Shown here: positions 17,045 to 25,364 of the stretch, piece after piece
Layout: every line of letters begins with the position of its first letter
Numbering within the stretch: position 1 is the stretch's first letter
From: Planococcus koreensis
Lineage (GTDB): Bacteria; Bacillota; Bacilli; Bacillales_A; Planococcaceae
Assembly: GCF_004761975.1 (NCBI RefSeq)
Contig: NZ_RQII01000059.1
Span: 1-44,776 of the forward strand
Length of the DNA: 44,776 nt
Direction: 5' to 3'
Position numbers and translations under genes: made by a program
The notes under the pieces: model-generated
The model's input: only the letters and a program-made list of their open reading frames with translations
What the model was told of the DNA's origin: nothing
Database searches by the model: none

Positions 17045-17824
17045 CTAACTTCCTCCTAATAACCGGGTCAGATCCCCCATCCCCACCATGATTTCCTCAA
17101 ACAAAGTCTGCAGGATGTAAAAGAAAATGGGCATGGAAAACATCAACAGCACAAAACCCGTAAAGATCTTCAGTGGAAAACCGACTGCAAATATGTTCAA
17201 TTGCGGCACCGTCTTCGCCAGGATCCCAAGTGCGATATCCGTCAAAAACAAAGCACCGATAATCGGCAGCGCGATCTGCAGCGCCGACAGGAACATCCCC
17301 GTGAACAGATCCACGATAAAGCGCGCCAGTTCAGAAGAGCCGACACTGAACGCCAGGGTGCCGACCGGCAGCACCTCGAGGCTCCGCATGATGCCGTCAA
17401 GCATCATGTGATGGCCGTCCACTGCCAGCAAAAACAGCAGCGCCAATATGTATTTGAAATGGCCGATGATCGGCACTTGGCTGCCCGTCTGCGGATCCAT
17501 GACACTGGCGATTGCAAACCCCATCTGGAAATCGATGAATGCCCCCGCCACCTGCACCGTGTACAAAATCAATGCAGCCGTAAAGCCCAGTGCGATGCCG
17601 ATCGCCACTTCCCGGATCGCCATGCCGATAAAATAACCATCCAGCGGCAAAGGTTCTCCGAGGCTCGCGCCCGTCCAGGCCATCAGCGCCAAAAACGCGC
17701 CGATGCCGATCTTGAAATGATTCGGCACGCCTTTCATGGAAAACAGCGGCGCAATGAGGAAAAAACTCGTGATGCGCACAAACATCAGCAATAAATAAGG
17801 AAAAGACGCCAGAAATGGTTCCAT
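17045..17824 (-). CDS. fliR: Flagellar export protein FliR
   Basis: Integral membrane export-gate protein (259 residues, about six hydrophobic segments) that forms the core complex with FliP and FliQ. Recognisable parts are R-I-T-S-F-F-L-I-A-P-L-F near residue 17, FIDFQMGFAIASVMDP near 96, and the C-terminal L-N-I-F-A-V-G-F-P-L-K-I stretch. It abuts flhB with no gap and follows fliQ by 3 bases. Confidence 0.95.
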   Translation of the reverse strand: MEPFLASFPYLLLMFVRITSFFLIAPLFSMKGVPNHFKIGIGAFLALMAWTGASLGEPLPLDGYFIGMAIREVAIGIALGFTAALILYTVQVAGAFIDFQMGFAIASVMDPQTGSQVPIIGHFKYILALLFLLAVDGHHMMLDGIMRSLEVLPVGTLAFSVGSSELARFIVDLFTGMFLSALQIALPIIGALFLTDIALGILAKTVPQLNIFAVGFPLKIFTGFVLLMFSMPIFFYILQTLFEEIMVGMGDLTRLLGGS

Positions 17825-17827
17825 GGC

Positions 17828-18097
17828 CTAACCGATCAGCTGCGGCAGCTGCTGGAACAAATCGCGCGTATAATCCAGCAGCATCGTCAGCATCCAGGGA
17901 CCGAAAATGACGATCGACAAGAACACCGCAATGATTTTTGGCACAAACGCCAAAGTCTGTTCCTGGATTTGCGTCATCGCCTGGAACACACTGACGATAA
18001 GCCCGACGCCAAGCGCGATCAAGAGAATGGGGGCGGAAATGATGATGATCATGTAGATCGATTGTTCGGCCAGTTTTATCACTACATCAGGTGTCAT
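17828..18097 (-). CDS. fliQ: Flagellar export protein FliQ
   Basis: A small (89-residue) export-gate protein with two membrane spans (I-Y-M-I-I-I-I-S-A-P-I-L-L-I-A and K-I-I-A-V-F-L-S-I-V-I-F-G-P-W-M). The conserved G-L-I-V-S-V-F-Q-A-M-T-Q-I-Q-E-Q-T-L-x-F-x-P-K lies between them. Unusually it is separated from fliP by 476 bases holding two palindromic repeats, whereas these genes normally abut. Confidence 0.95.
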   Translation of the reverse strand: MTPDVVIKLAEQSIYMIIIISAPILLIALGVGLIVSVFQAMTQIQEQTLAFVPKIIAVFLSIVIFGPWMLTMLLDYTRDLFQQLPQLIG

Positions 18098-18168
18098 CTT
18101 GTTCTTCCTTTCGGTGGATGGGTTGGTTAGCTAAATTAGCTGCGAAGATATATCAAGTATTGAGAATC

Positions 18169-18300
18169 CGTATTTTCCGAAGCTTTTCGCTCGCTTTCCG
18201 TGGGGCGGGAATCGAGCCTCCTCATCCGCTTGCGCGGACTGCGGGGTCTCTCAAACCCGCTAACCCCACAGGAGTCGAGCGAACGCTTCTCCAAATACTT
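18169..18300. repeat. Palindromic interspersed repeat, copy 2, inside the flagellar operon
   Basis: A roughly 130-base element with inverted ends (GTATTTTCCGAAGC near 18169-18182 against GCTTCTCCAAATACT near 18285-18299; inner pair TTCGCTCG/CGAGCGAA). It carries the shared motifs CGCTTTCCGTGGGG, GAGCCTCCTC, GCGGGGTCTC and CCCACAGGAGTC. It is in the same orientation as copy 1 and opposite to copy 3. It lies between fliQ and fliP. Confidence 0.75.
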
Positions 18301-18358
18301 TGCAGATTTTTTAGTTCACCTTATAAAGTAATATTAATTAAAATTAGAAGGATAATTT

Positions 18359-18559
18359 AGAAGTATGAGTGGAAGGTGGCGACTCCTGCGGGAATAGCGT
18401 GAGTCCTGAGACCCCACAGGAAAGGTTTGACCGAACCACATTCGGTTAAACCTTTGCGACGAAGCTAGCGCAGCGATGCAGGAGCACCGGTTTTCGCTAG
18501 CGACCGAGGAGGCTCAGGCCACGCCCCGCGGAAAGCGTCCACCTGAAACGAATACTTCT
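18359..18559. repeat. Palindromic interspersed repeat, copy 3, inside the flagellar operon
   Basis: A roughly 201-base element with long imperfect terminal inverted repeats (AGAAGTAT...AGGTGG at 18359-18379 against its complement ending at 18559). The motifs are GACTCCTGCGGG, GAGACCCCACAGG, GAGGAGGCTCAGG and CCGCGGAAAGCG. It shares a long identical module (GCGACGAAGCTAGCGCAGCG and onward) with the complement of copy 1. An internal hairpin, AGGTTTGACCGAA/TTCGGTTAAACCT, lies near 18424-18456. With copy 2 it fills the fliP-fliQ gap. Confidence 0.8.
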
Positions 18560-18573
18560 GTATTAATAAATTA

Positions 18574-19263
18574 CTAAAAACTAACCAGCAAGGACTCGAT
18601 GATGAGGTACCAGCCATCTACTAAGACAAACAGCAGGATCTTGAACGGCAGCGAGATCATGACCGGCGGCAGCATCATCATCCCCATCGCCATCAATGTG
18701 CTGGCGACGACCATGTCGATGATCAGGAACGGAATGAAAATGACAAAGCCGATCTGGAAAGCTGTCTTCAGTTCGCTGATGGCAAAAGCCGGGATCAGGG
18801 ACATGAGCGGGATTTCGTCGATGCTGTCCGGTTTCTCGAGGTCCTGGTATTTGAAGAACAGGGCGAGATCTTTTTCCCGTGTGTGCTCGGCCATAAAGCG
18901 TTTGATCGGCAAGATCGCCGTGTCGAGCGCTTCTTCTTGCGTTGATTCGCCTTCAAGGTACGGCTGCAAGGCGGTATCGTTGATTTCTGTGAAGACCGGC
19001 GCCATGATGAAGAACGTCAAAAACAAGGCGAGGCCGACGAGCACTTGGTTTGGCGGCATGGACTGCGTCCCGAGCCCCGTACGGACGAACGACAGGACAA
19101 TGATGATGCGGGTAAAGCTGGTCATGAGGATAAGGATGGCTGGAGCGAGCGACAAGATGGTCATCAGTGCCAGAAGCTGGAGTGTGACCCCGACGTCTTC
19201 CGGCGATTCGCTGCCGAAATCGATGCCTGGTATGTTTATGGATAAGAGGATGTCAGCCATCAT
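18574..19263 (-). CDS. fliP: Flagellar export protein FliP
   Basis: Core export-gate protein (229 residues) with four membrane spans. Family signatures are clear: L-S-L-A-P-A-I-L-I-L-M-T-S-F-T-R-I-I-I-V near residue 40, L-G-T-Q-S-M-P-P-N-Q-V, and IGFVIFIPFLIIDMVVASTL near 170. The usual cleavable signal peptide is reduced to a short leader here. The start ATGATG overlaps the fliO stop, and AAGG lies about 8 bases ahead. Downstream continuity with fliQ is broken by two repeats. Confidence 0.95.
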   Translation of the reverse strand: MMADILLSINIPGIDFGSESPEDVGVTLQLLALMTILSLAPAILILMTSFTRIIIVLSFVRTGLGTQSMPPNQVLVGLALFLTFFIMAPVFTEINDTALQPYLEGESTQEEALDTAILPIKRFMAEHTREKDLALFFKYQDLEKPDSIDEIPLMSLIPAFAISELKTAFQIGFVIFIPFLIIDMVVASTLMAMGMMMLPPVMISLPFKILLFVLVDGWYLIIESLLVSF

Positions 19264-19910
19264 TTCGGATTACCTTCTTTGCCTTCGGGTTTCTTCGTCA
19301 ACGCTTCTTTCAGCTGTTGTTGTTTATGTTTCTGCTTTTCGAGGCTTTGGTTGAATAATTCTTCGAACCTGCCAGTTTTGCTGTCTTGGGCGCCGACGAA
19401 ACTTTTTTTCCATTGCGGCAATTTCAGCAGCGGGTTGGTGAACCCGGCCGGCGCAGTTTCAGCAGGTGCTGCGTCGAGGCCGATTTCTTCAGCATCCGCA
19501 AATTCCTTGATGAGCGTCACTTGGTCGCCGACGCCGATCAGCAGAACTTGGTTGCCGACTTTCACGAGCTGCAGCGATTTGTTGTTGCCGAGCGGTGTCC
19601 CTCCCATCAGCTTGACTGCCTGGTTGGGCTGGAACTTCTGCTGGCGGATGGCAAGAAATTTGATGAGGCCGTAGATCATCACCAGAATCAGCAGCGTGTA
19701 AAACACCAGCTTCAAGATGATGCCGAAGAGGCTCTGCTCTTCCTTGACGACTGCGGCTTCATTCGGCGCAGGCGCTTGTTCCTGATCTCCGCCGTCTTCT
19801 TCCAGCCAATCGGCAACATTCGGTTCAGCGGATGCAGATGCCGGAAATACGAAAGCGGTCAGCGCCGCCATCAATAAAATTGTAAGAATAGATGATTTTA
19901 TGTGTGCCAT
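19260..19910 (-). CDS. fliO: Flagellar biosynthesis protein FliO (FliZ)
   Basis: Assembly factor that stabilises FliP. At 216 residues it resembles the Gram-positive FliO/FliZ form: a signal-like start (MAHIKSSILTILLMAAL, ending A-S-A-S-A), an acidic periplasm-side stretch, one membrane span (GIILKLVFYTLLILVMIYGL) and a cytosolic part with M-G-G-T-P-L-G-N-N-K-S-L-Q-L-V-K-V-G-N-Q-V-L-L-I-G. I use the ATG at 19910 (AAGGAG about 10 bases ahead). In B. subtilis cheY lies between fliY and this gene; here nothing does. Confidence 0.88.
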   Translation of the reverse strand: MAHIKSSILTILLMAALTAFVFPASASAEPNVADWLEEDGGDQEQAPAPNEAAVVKEEQSLFGIILKLVFYTLLILVMIYGLIKFLAIRQQKFQPNQAVKLMGGTPLGNNKSLQLVKVGNQVLLIGVGDQVTLIKEFADAEEIGLDAAPAETAPAGFTNPLLKLPQWKKSFVGAQDSKTGRFEELFNQSLEKQKHKQQQLKEALTKKPEGKEGNPK

Positions 19911-19936
19911 TCTGGATGAACTCCTTACGATTGCCA

Positions 19937-20995
19937 TTAACGCAGTTTGGATAGGCGGTCAGCTGTGCTGAGGATATCCGTCACCCGGACACCGAAGTTC
20001 TCATCGATGACTACGACTTCACCGACTGCAATGACTTTATTGTTGATCAGGATATCAACCGGCTCACCGGCCAGTTTGTCGAGTTCGATGATGGAGCCTG
20101 GCGAGACGCCGAGGATTTCTTTGACCATGCGCTTCGTGCGGCCAAGCTCCACTGTCACTTGCAGCGGAATGTCCATCAGCATGTCCAGATTGTTCGGTTC
20201 TGTCTGGCTTGTGGCCGTCTCATCGAAATTCGAGAATTGGACCGATTGGATTGTTGGTGCGGTATTTTTCTTCGGCTCTGACGCCGTTTGGTTATTCGAT
20301 TGGTATTCCATGTCTCTGGTCTCCTCTGCATAATCCTCTTCCGGGGCTCCCGTTAAAACGCCTGCTATCTCTTTGACAAGCTGGACCGGCAGGCATAGGG
20401 AAAATTCCGCCGCCGCTCCGGCGCCTAGCCGCACCTTGAAAACAGCTTCTGCAAACCATTGCTCTTTGGTGAATTTAGCGATTGGAAAATCTTCCTGGCT
20501 TTGCACGATGTCCATGCCGGACAACGAATAGGCCACTTCTTTTTCCATCAGCATGCCCATCGTTTTCGTAATCGGCGCGAACATCGTTTCCACCAATTTC
20601 TGCAGCATCTCAAATTGTTTTTCCATGTCGTCTGGTTCGCTTGTGGCATCCCAGATTTTCACGAGCGCTTCGACATCGGCTTTGCTGACGGCCAGCAATT
20701 GGATTCCTTCAACTTCGCCTTTGTATTCGCCAAGGATGACGAAGAATGGCGCAGCGGCGGCAGCCAGTACAGCGTCACGCGGTTTCACTTCCAAGACGGG
20801 CGCCGACACAGAAACTTCCCGTTTCAGCATTTCGCCAAGCGAGCCAGCCGCGCTGCTGAGCGATACGGCCAATAATTCACTGAATGCCTCTTTTTCAATT
20901 TGCAATAAATGATTCGCGGACATCGGCTTCTCCTCCGTTCCTTTTTGGCCAAGCAGGCCATCCAGTTCTCCCGGGGACAATTTATCAAAGTTCAT
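19937..20995 (-). CDS. fliY: Flagellar switch protein FliY with degenerate phosphatase sites
   Basis: C-ring protein (352 residues): an N-terminal [10 protein letters not shown] peptide (CheY-binding type), a CheC-like middle domain and a C-terminal SpoA/FliN domain ([14 protein letters not shown], then [13 protein letters not shown]). In B. subtilis the middle domain dephosphorylates CheY-P through two E-x-x-N sites. Here site 1 reads E40-L-L-A43, so Asn is replaced by Ala, and site 2 reads K133-L-V-E136, so both key residues are replaced. The nearby glycines are also lost. Phosphatase activity is therefore unlikely. The start is the ATG at 20995, overlapping fliM by 11 bases; AAGGGGA lies upstream. 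No cheY follows. Confidence 0.92.
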   Translation of the reverse strand: MNFDKLSPGELDGLLGQKGTEEKPMSANHLLQIEKEAFSELLAVSLSSAAGSLGEMLKREVSVSAPVLEVKPRDAVLAAAAAPFFVILGEYKGEVEGIQLLAVSKADVEALVKIWDATSEPDDMEKQFEMLQKLVETMFAPITKTMGMLMEKEVAYSLSGMDIVQSQEDFPIAKFTKEQWFAEAVFKVRLGAGAAAEFSLCLPVQLVKEIAGVLTGAPEEDYAEETRDMEYQSNNQTASEPKKNTAPTIQSVQFSNFDETATSQTEPNNLDMLMDIPLQVTVELGRTKRMVKEILGVSPGSIIELDKLAGEPVDILINNKVIAVGEVVVIDENFGVRVTDILSTADRLSKLR

Positions 20996-21974
20996 TGTAT
21001 TCTTCCCCTTCTTCCTGCACGTCGGTGATTTGGACAGCGACGCGCCCTTTCGAGATGCCCGGCTGTGCCAGGAATTTCTGCTTTTCATCAACAAGAATCA
21101 TGACCGGGTCTGCATACGATTCGTTCAACCGGATGACATCCCCGATTTTCAAGTCCAGGAAATCGCCGATATCAATCGACGATCTGCCAAGAACCGCCTT
21201 GACGTCAAGGCGTGTATTCTGCACCTTTTTCTCAAGCGCGATGGCTTCGTGGCTCTCGATCGCTTTTTTCTGGTTCGCCAGCCAGTGGCGCGCCGACAGT
21301 TTCGGCAGCACCTGTTCCAAGACAACATGGGGCAGACAGATATTGATGGCGCCATCGACATCGCCTATTTTCGTCTGCAGCGATACGAGAATGACGGTTT
21401 CATTCGGTGCCGACGTTGTTAGGAACTGGGGATTCACTTCAATTTCCTTCAATTCCGGCGACACTTTCACGACCGAGGACCAAGCTTCCTCAAAAGTTCC
21501 CAATGCATTGATGAAGACCCGTTCGATGACGCTCATTTCGATTTCCGTCAAATCATTTTGCACCGGAGCCGTCGAGCCCTGCCCGCCAAGCATGCGATCC
21601 AGCATGATGTAAGTGACATCCGGCGAGAACTCCATCAGCAAACTTCCCTGGAGAGGAGGTGCTTTGAAAACGCCCAAGATGGATTTTTTCTGCACATTAC
21701 GGACAAAGTCTTCATATGTGAACTGCTCGACAGACGCCACTGAAATCTGCACATAGGTCCGCAGCAGCGTAGACAAATACGAGGTCAACAAGCGCGCGCA
21801 GTTTTCGTGGATCCGTGTCAATGTGCGGATCTGGTCTTGTGAAAACCGCAGCGCTTTTTTAAAGTCATATGTCTGCACGTTGCGCTGGCGCATTTCCGGT
21901 TGGCGCGCCGGCTGGTCTGCTGGCAGCTTTGCCAAGATTGCTTCTAAATTCTCATCGGTCAATTGCTTATCCAT
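20985..21974 (-). CDS. fliM: Flagellar motor switch protein FliM
   Basis: C-ring switch protein of 329 residues, with the N-terminal peptide, a middle domain beginning [17 protein letters not shown] and a C-terminal SpoA domain ([17 protein letters not shown]). The N-terminal CheY-binding motif, L-S-Q-x-E-I-D-A-L-L in B. subtilis, is changed here to [10 protein letters not shown] (residues 5-14), losing the conserved acidic residue at its centre. The ATG at 21974 follows AGGAGG by about 8 bases. fliL, normally between flbD and fliM, is missing and lies at 37064. Confidence 0.95.
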   Translation of the reverse strand: MDKQLTDENLEAILAKLPADQPARQPEMRQRNVQTYDFKKALRFSQDQIRTLTRIHENCARLLTSYLSTLLRTYVQISVASVEQFTYEDFVRNVQKKSILGVFKAPPLQGSLLMEFSPDVTYIMLDRMLGGQGSTAPVQNDLTEIEMSVIERVFINALGTFEEAWSSVVKVSPELKEIEVNPQFLTTSAPNETVILVSLQTKIGDVDGAINICLPHVVLEQVLPKLSARHWLANQKKAIESHEAIALEKKVQNTRLDVKAVLGRSSIDIGDFLDLKIGDVIRLNESYADPVMILVDEKQKFLAQPGISKGRVAVQITDVQEEGEEYNEL

Positions 21975-21988
21975 TTGTGCTCCTCCTC

Positions 21989-22204
21989 TCACTGTTCTTC
22001 TATCGGCCGCTGCAGCGTCGGCAATATATTGATCTGCAAATAATAAGCGGTGATCTTATCGGCGACTTCGTCCACCGTTTCCAGGACGTGCACCTTTTTG
22101 CCTGATATTAATGTCACCACGGTATCAGGCGTAGACTCGATCCGTTCGATGTAAATTGCGTTCAAGGAAAACGGTGTACGATTTAATCTTGTCAGTTTAA
22201 TCAT
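21989..22204 (-). CDS. swrD: FlbD/SwrD flagellar protein
   Basis: A 71-residue cytosolic FlbD-family protein (MIKLTRLNRTPFSLNAIYIE, then T-P-D-T-V-V-T-L-I-S-G-K-K-V-H-V-L-E). In B. subtilis the homologue SwrD (YlzI) raises flagellar torque by supporting stator function. Its position after flgE is conserved; it is followed directly by fliM because fliL has moved. Confidence 0.88.
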   Translation of the reverse strand: MIKLTRLNRTPFSLNAIYIERIESTPDTVVTLISGKKVHVLETVDEVADKITAYYLQINILPTLQRPIEEQ

Positions 22205-22212
22205 ATAAACAG

Positions 22213-22237
22213 CTGAAAGCGCGCTATGCGCTTTCAG
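22213..22237. other. Strong hairpin between flgE and swrD
   Basis: A perfect 10-bp stem (CTGAAAGCGC at 22213-22222, GCGCTTTCAG at 22228-22237) with a 5-base loop, in the 45-base gap between flgE and swrD. It has no T tract on either strand, so an RNA-processing or mRNA-stability role is more likely than termination. Confidence 0.6.
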
Positions 22238-22249
22238 CCTGTCCCTCCC

Positions 22250-23026
22250 TTATCGTTTCAAGTTGACGACTTCCTGGAGGATTTCGTCGGATGTGGTGAT
22301 TGTGCGGGAGTTTGCCTGGAATCCGCGCTGCGCAACGATCATCTCAGTGAATTCTTCTGTCAAATCAACGTTCGACATTTCAAGCATGCCTGCGGAGATC
22401 ATTGATGTCGCGGCTGCTGCTGTGCCGGTGTTCATGTTTCCGGCTGCAGCTGTCATTTCATAAAGCGAACCGCCAAATTTGCGGAGCCCTGCAGGATTTT
22501 CCGGATTTGCAACGCCGATTGTCTGCAACGGTGTTTCATTGCCATTCGGTTCTTTGCCAATCACTTGCCCTTCACGGTTAATCGAAAACGAAGCGTATTG
22601 ATTCGGATTGATTCGGATTGCATTTCCTCCTGTATCTAAAACGCTATAGCCCTGGCTCGTCACCAAATCGCCATCTGCGTCCACGACAAAGTTGCCGGCA
22701 CGCGTCAAAAAAGTTTGTCCCGGGTTGGCTGGATCATTGACCGTGAAGAAGCCGTCGCCCATAATTGCCAAATCGGTTCCTACACCCGTCGTCATTGCCG
22801 AACCCGGCGTATGGATGACATTGATAGCAGAAGTCTGAGAGCCCAAACCGACCTGCATTGGATTGACGCCGCTGCCTGACATGTTCTGGCTCAGCAAATC
22901 CTGGAAGTTGATGGTGCTTTTCTTATAGCCGACTGTGTTGACATTGGCAATATTGTTACCGATGACATCCAGTTTTGTCTGGAAGCCTTTCATGCCTGAA
23001 ACTCCTGAATACATTGAACGCAACAT
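22250..23026 (-). CDS. flgE: Flagellar hook protein FlgE (short Bacillus type)
   Basis: Hook subunit of 258 residues, close to the short B. subtilis hook protein (once called FlgG). The N-terminal D0 motif is L-D-V-I-G-N-N-I-A-N-V-N-T-V-G-Y-K-K, and the C-terminal D0 helix contains S-N-V-D-L-T-E-E-F-T-E-M-I-V-A-Q-R-G-F-Q. Between them is L-A-I-M-G-D-G-F-F. The position after flgD supports hook rather than distal rod. AAGGGG lies 8 bases before the ATG. Confidence 0.9.
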   Translation of the reverse strand: MLRSMYSGVSGMKGFQTKLDVIGNNIANVNTVGYKKSTINFQDLLSQNMSGSGVNPMQVGLGSQTSAINVIHTPGSAMTTGVGTDLAIMGDGFFTVNDPANPGQTFLTRAGNFVVDADGDLVTSQGYSVLDTGGNAIRINPNQYASFSINREGQVIGKEPNGNETPLQTIGVANPENPAGLRKFGGSLYEMTAAAGNMNTGTAAAATSMISAGMLEMSNVDLTEEFTEMIVAQRGFQANSRTITTSDEILQEVVNLKR

Positions 23027-23065
23027 TTCGTTTTTCCCCTTTCAAGTACCGCTGGCGCTATCGGC

Positions 23066-23524
23066 TCAGACGGTCTCCGTAACCTGTGGTATATATTTTT
23101 CTATGCGTTGGATTGTGTTGATGGGAAGCTTCGGCCCGTCTCCTTCAAGTTCGACCGTCAATTCGCCATTCTTCATGGCGATTGCTTTGACGATGCCTTC
23201 ACCGGATTCTGTCTGGCCGTTCACTTCACGTTCCCAAAAGACTTTATTGCCGATCAAGTTCGCGTGGTCTGTCAGAGATGCCGACCCTTGGCCGCCGACA
23301 AACGTATTCATCGTCGTGTTCAAGTTGGTCAATTGCTCCAAAGAGCTGAACTGCGCCATCTGGCCAATAAATTCAGTGTCTTTCAGCGGTTCAAGCGGAT
23401 TCTGGTTTTTCATCTGCGTCACCAGGATTTTCAAGAACGCGTCTTTGCCAAGTGTGCTTTCCGCTCCGGTCTTTGCCGTCTGTGCAGTTTGCATTGCGGT
23501 ATTTTGTGCATTGCTGACATTCAT
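23066..23524 (-). CDS. flgD: Flagellar hook assembly scaffold FlgD
   Basis: Hook-capping protein (152 residues, a short form lacking the long C-terminal domains of enterobacterial FlgD). The family core L-G-K-D-A-F-L-K-I-L-V-T-Q-M-K-N-Q-N-P-L-E-P and E-F-I-G-Q-M-A-Q-F-S-S-L-E-Q-L lies at residues 28-72. Exported by the flagellar system and not kept in the mature hook. The ATG at 23524 follows AAGGGG by 7 bases; a TTG codon precedes it. Confidence 0.93.
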   Translation of the reverse strand: MNVSNAQNTAMQTAQTAKTGAESTLGKDAFLKILVTQMKNQNPLEPLKDTEFIGQMAQFSSLEQLTNLNTTMNTFVGGQGSASLTDHANLIGNKVFWEREVNGQTESGEGIVKAIAMKNGELTVELEGDGPKLPINTIQRIEKYIPQVTETV

Positions 23525-23553
23525 CAAACCACCCCTTCGGTGTATGAATAAGT

Positions 23554-24900
23554 TTAGATTGTGTAATCGACGCCGATTACGGAGAGCTCTGAAGCAGCTC
23601 CGCGCACAAAGCCATTAGCTTCCTCGCCGTTTTGCTGGTACCCGTTTTTCGTTGTCGGCTGCTGCCTCTGCTGGCGCGCGAAACGCTGTTCCTGCTGCCC
23701 TTGCTGCTGGCTCAGCGACTGGCCAGCCTGCTGCTGCGATGAAATCTCGATGCGGTCGACTTGGATTCCCTGCTGGGTCAGCGAATTTCTCAATTGGTAC
23801 ACCTGCAGTTCCAACGCCTCTTTCGCCATTGGATTGCTCGCAAGTATGTGTGCGGCCACTTTGCCGTCGACTGTGCTCAAACGGATTTCGAGCTGGCCCA
23901 GATGTTCCGGAAAAATGCTGACTTTCAACTGAGTGGTTTCACCTGTGCCACTGAGCTTTGCAGAGGAACCAAGAATCGCTCCAAGGTCATCCGCAAGGCT
24001 TGCCATGCGGGCCATCGGTGGCGGTGCTGCGGTCAATTCCGCCTTAGCAGATGCCGCTGCAGCTTTCGCTGTTTCCATCGGCACAGCCATTGACAATGCC
24101 GGTTCCATGCGTTCCGTTGCTGCTGGCGCTTCCGTGCTTGCAGCCGTTGCAGACGGAGCGTTCGTGCTTTGTGCAAGTGGCGGAAGTTCATATTTCCGTT
24201 GCGGCTCCGCCGGCACTTCTAATTTTTCCACAGTTCCTGACAAAAGCTGCAGCAATTCCTGGACCTTGCCAGCCAGTTTGGAAGACGCGGCTGCTTGATC
24301 TGGCGCTTGCATCGTTCCCAGGTTTTCCGCAGCAGCTATCAGCAAGTTAATAACTTCGTTTACTTTATTTGGCTTGTTTAAAATATATTCCTTTTCGACC
24401 CCCATAAAAATAGGGACATCGGCGAATTCTTTAGCAGTAACAATTCCAAGTTCTTGCGCTTTATGAGCAATCTGATGCAGTAAAAACACCATCTTCTCTT
24501 TAATGGCCGGGTCAGCGACTTGCTGGTTTGCCAGCCTGGCCCGCTGCGCCGCTTCAGGTTGTACTTCTTTTACATAACCGGAGGGTTTCTCCTCCACCTT
24601 TTCTGCTGTCTGTGCTTGGGTCAGCGACAGCAATTGCGCCAAAGCCGCTAGCAGCTCCTGCTGTTCAGGCTGCAGTTCTTCCGGCGGAAGCTGCTGCAAT
24701 TCCGCTAGCGCCGCTTCAATGTCTGCGAGCAATGCTGTTGTTTCCTGTTCTTGTCCCGCGCTTTCACCATTGCTTATTGAAATAAGCAACTTCGAGAATG
24801 CGCCGGGTTCTATGGCTGCTTCCAGTTTCGTTTTTGATGTGCCTGCAGCAGTTTTCACTGCAATCGGGCCTGACAGTTTCAAGGCTTCGATGGTGCTCAC
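23554..24900 (-). CDS. fliK: Flagellar hook-length control protein FliK
   Basis: Hook-length ruler and substrate-switch trigger (448 residues). The N-terminal and middle parts are Ala/Glu/Pro/Gln-rich and variable. The conserved C-terminal domain has L-K-V-S-I-F-P-E-H-L-G-Q-L-E-I-R-L near residue 325-340, then H-I-L-A-S-N-P-M-A-K-E-A-L, followed by a Gln-rich tail. The start is GTG overlapping the fliJ stop (GTGA); its ribosome site is poor, suggesting translational coupling. ylxF, which lies between fliJ and fliK in B. subtilis, is absent. Confidence 0.9.
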   Translation of the reverse strand: MSTIEALKLSGPIAVKTAAGTSKTKLEAAIEPGAFSKLLISISNGESAGQEQETTALLADIEAALAELQQLPPEELQPEQQELLAALAQLLSLTQAQTAEKVEEKPSGYVKEVQPEAAQRARLANQQVADPAIKEKMVFLLHQIAHKAQELGIVTAKEFADVPIFMGVEKEYILNKPNKVNEVINLLIAAAENLGTMQAPDQAAASSKLAGKVQELLQLLSGTVEKLEVPAEPQRKYELPPLAQSTNAPSATAASTEAPAATERMEPALSMAVPMETAKAAAASAKAELTAAPPPMARMASLADDLGAILGSSAKLSGTGETTQLKVSIFPEHLGQLEIRLSTVDGKVAAHILASNPMAKEALELQVYQLRNSLTQQGIQVDRIEISSQQQAGQSLSQQQGQQEQRFARQQRQQPTTKNGYQQNGEEANGFVRGAASELSVIGVDYTI

Positions 24901-25361
24901 CCTCTTTCTGAGGCTGTCTGGTTGGTCCGGTAGAAACGGGTGCCTGCCAGTTCGTCAAAATAATGTTGTTCGGCTGTTTTATTGTGTTCGACAAATTGCG
25001 AATGCTTTTGCTGCTTTAGGCTGTCCCATGTCTTCTCTTCCTGCGCTTTGCGCTGCAGCTGATTTTGGCTTCTCGCTACATTGCTTTGCAGCAATTCGAG
25101 CTCGCGGTTTGAAGCAAGCAATTGCTCTTGCAACTGATGGATATAATTGACGAGCATACGCAGTTCGGAAATGTTGATGCCGTCTTCTTGCTTCGCTTTT
25201 TTCAAGTGTTCGGCATCGATGATTTTCTTGTAGATCGCTTCGTTGCGTTCATAGCCCGCTTGCTGCAGCTTGATGGCATCCGCCATTTGCAGCTGGGCAA
25301 ATCCTTTTTCGTTTTCTTTTAAATCGAGTATTTTCTGGAAACGGAAATTGAATTGAGACAA
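24897..25361 (-). CDS. fliJ: Flagellar export chaperone FliJ
   Basis: A 154-residue, almost wholly coiled-coil protein (FRFQKILDLKENEKGFAQLQ at the start; heptads throughout). It works as the central stalk of the FliI ATPase ring and escorts chaperones. Position between fliI and fliK is canonical, 3 bases after fliI. Confidence 0.88.
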   Translation of the reverse strand: MSQFNFRFQKILDLKENEKGFAQLQMADAIKLQQAGYERNEAIYKKIIDAEHLKKAKQEDGINISELRMLVNYIHQLQEQLLASNRELELLQSNVARSQNQLQRKAQEEKTWDSLKQQKHSQFVEHNKTAEQHYFDELAGTRFYRTNQTASERG

Positions 25362-25364
25362 AAG

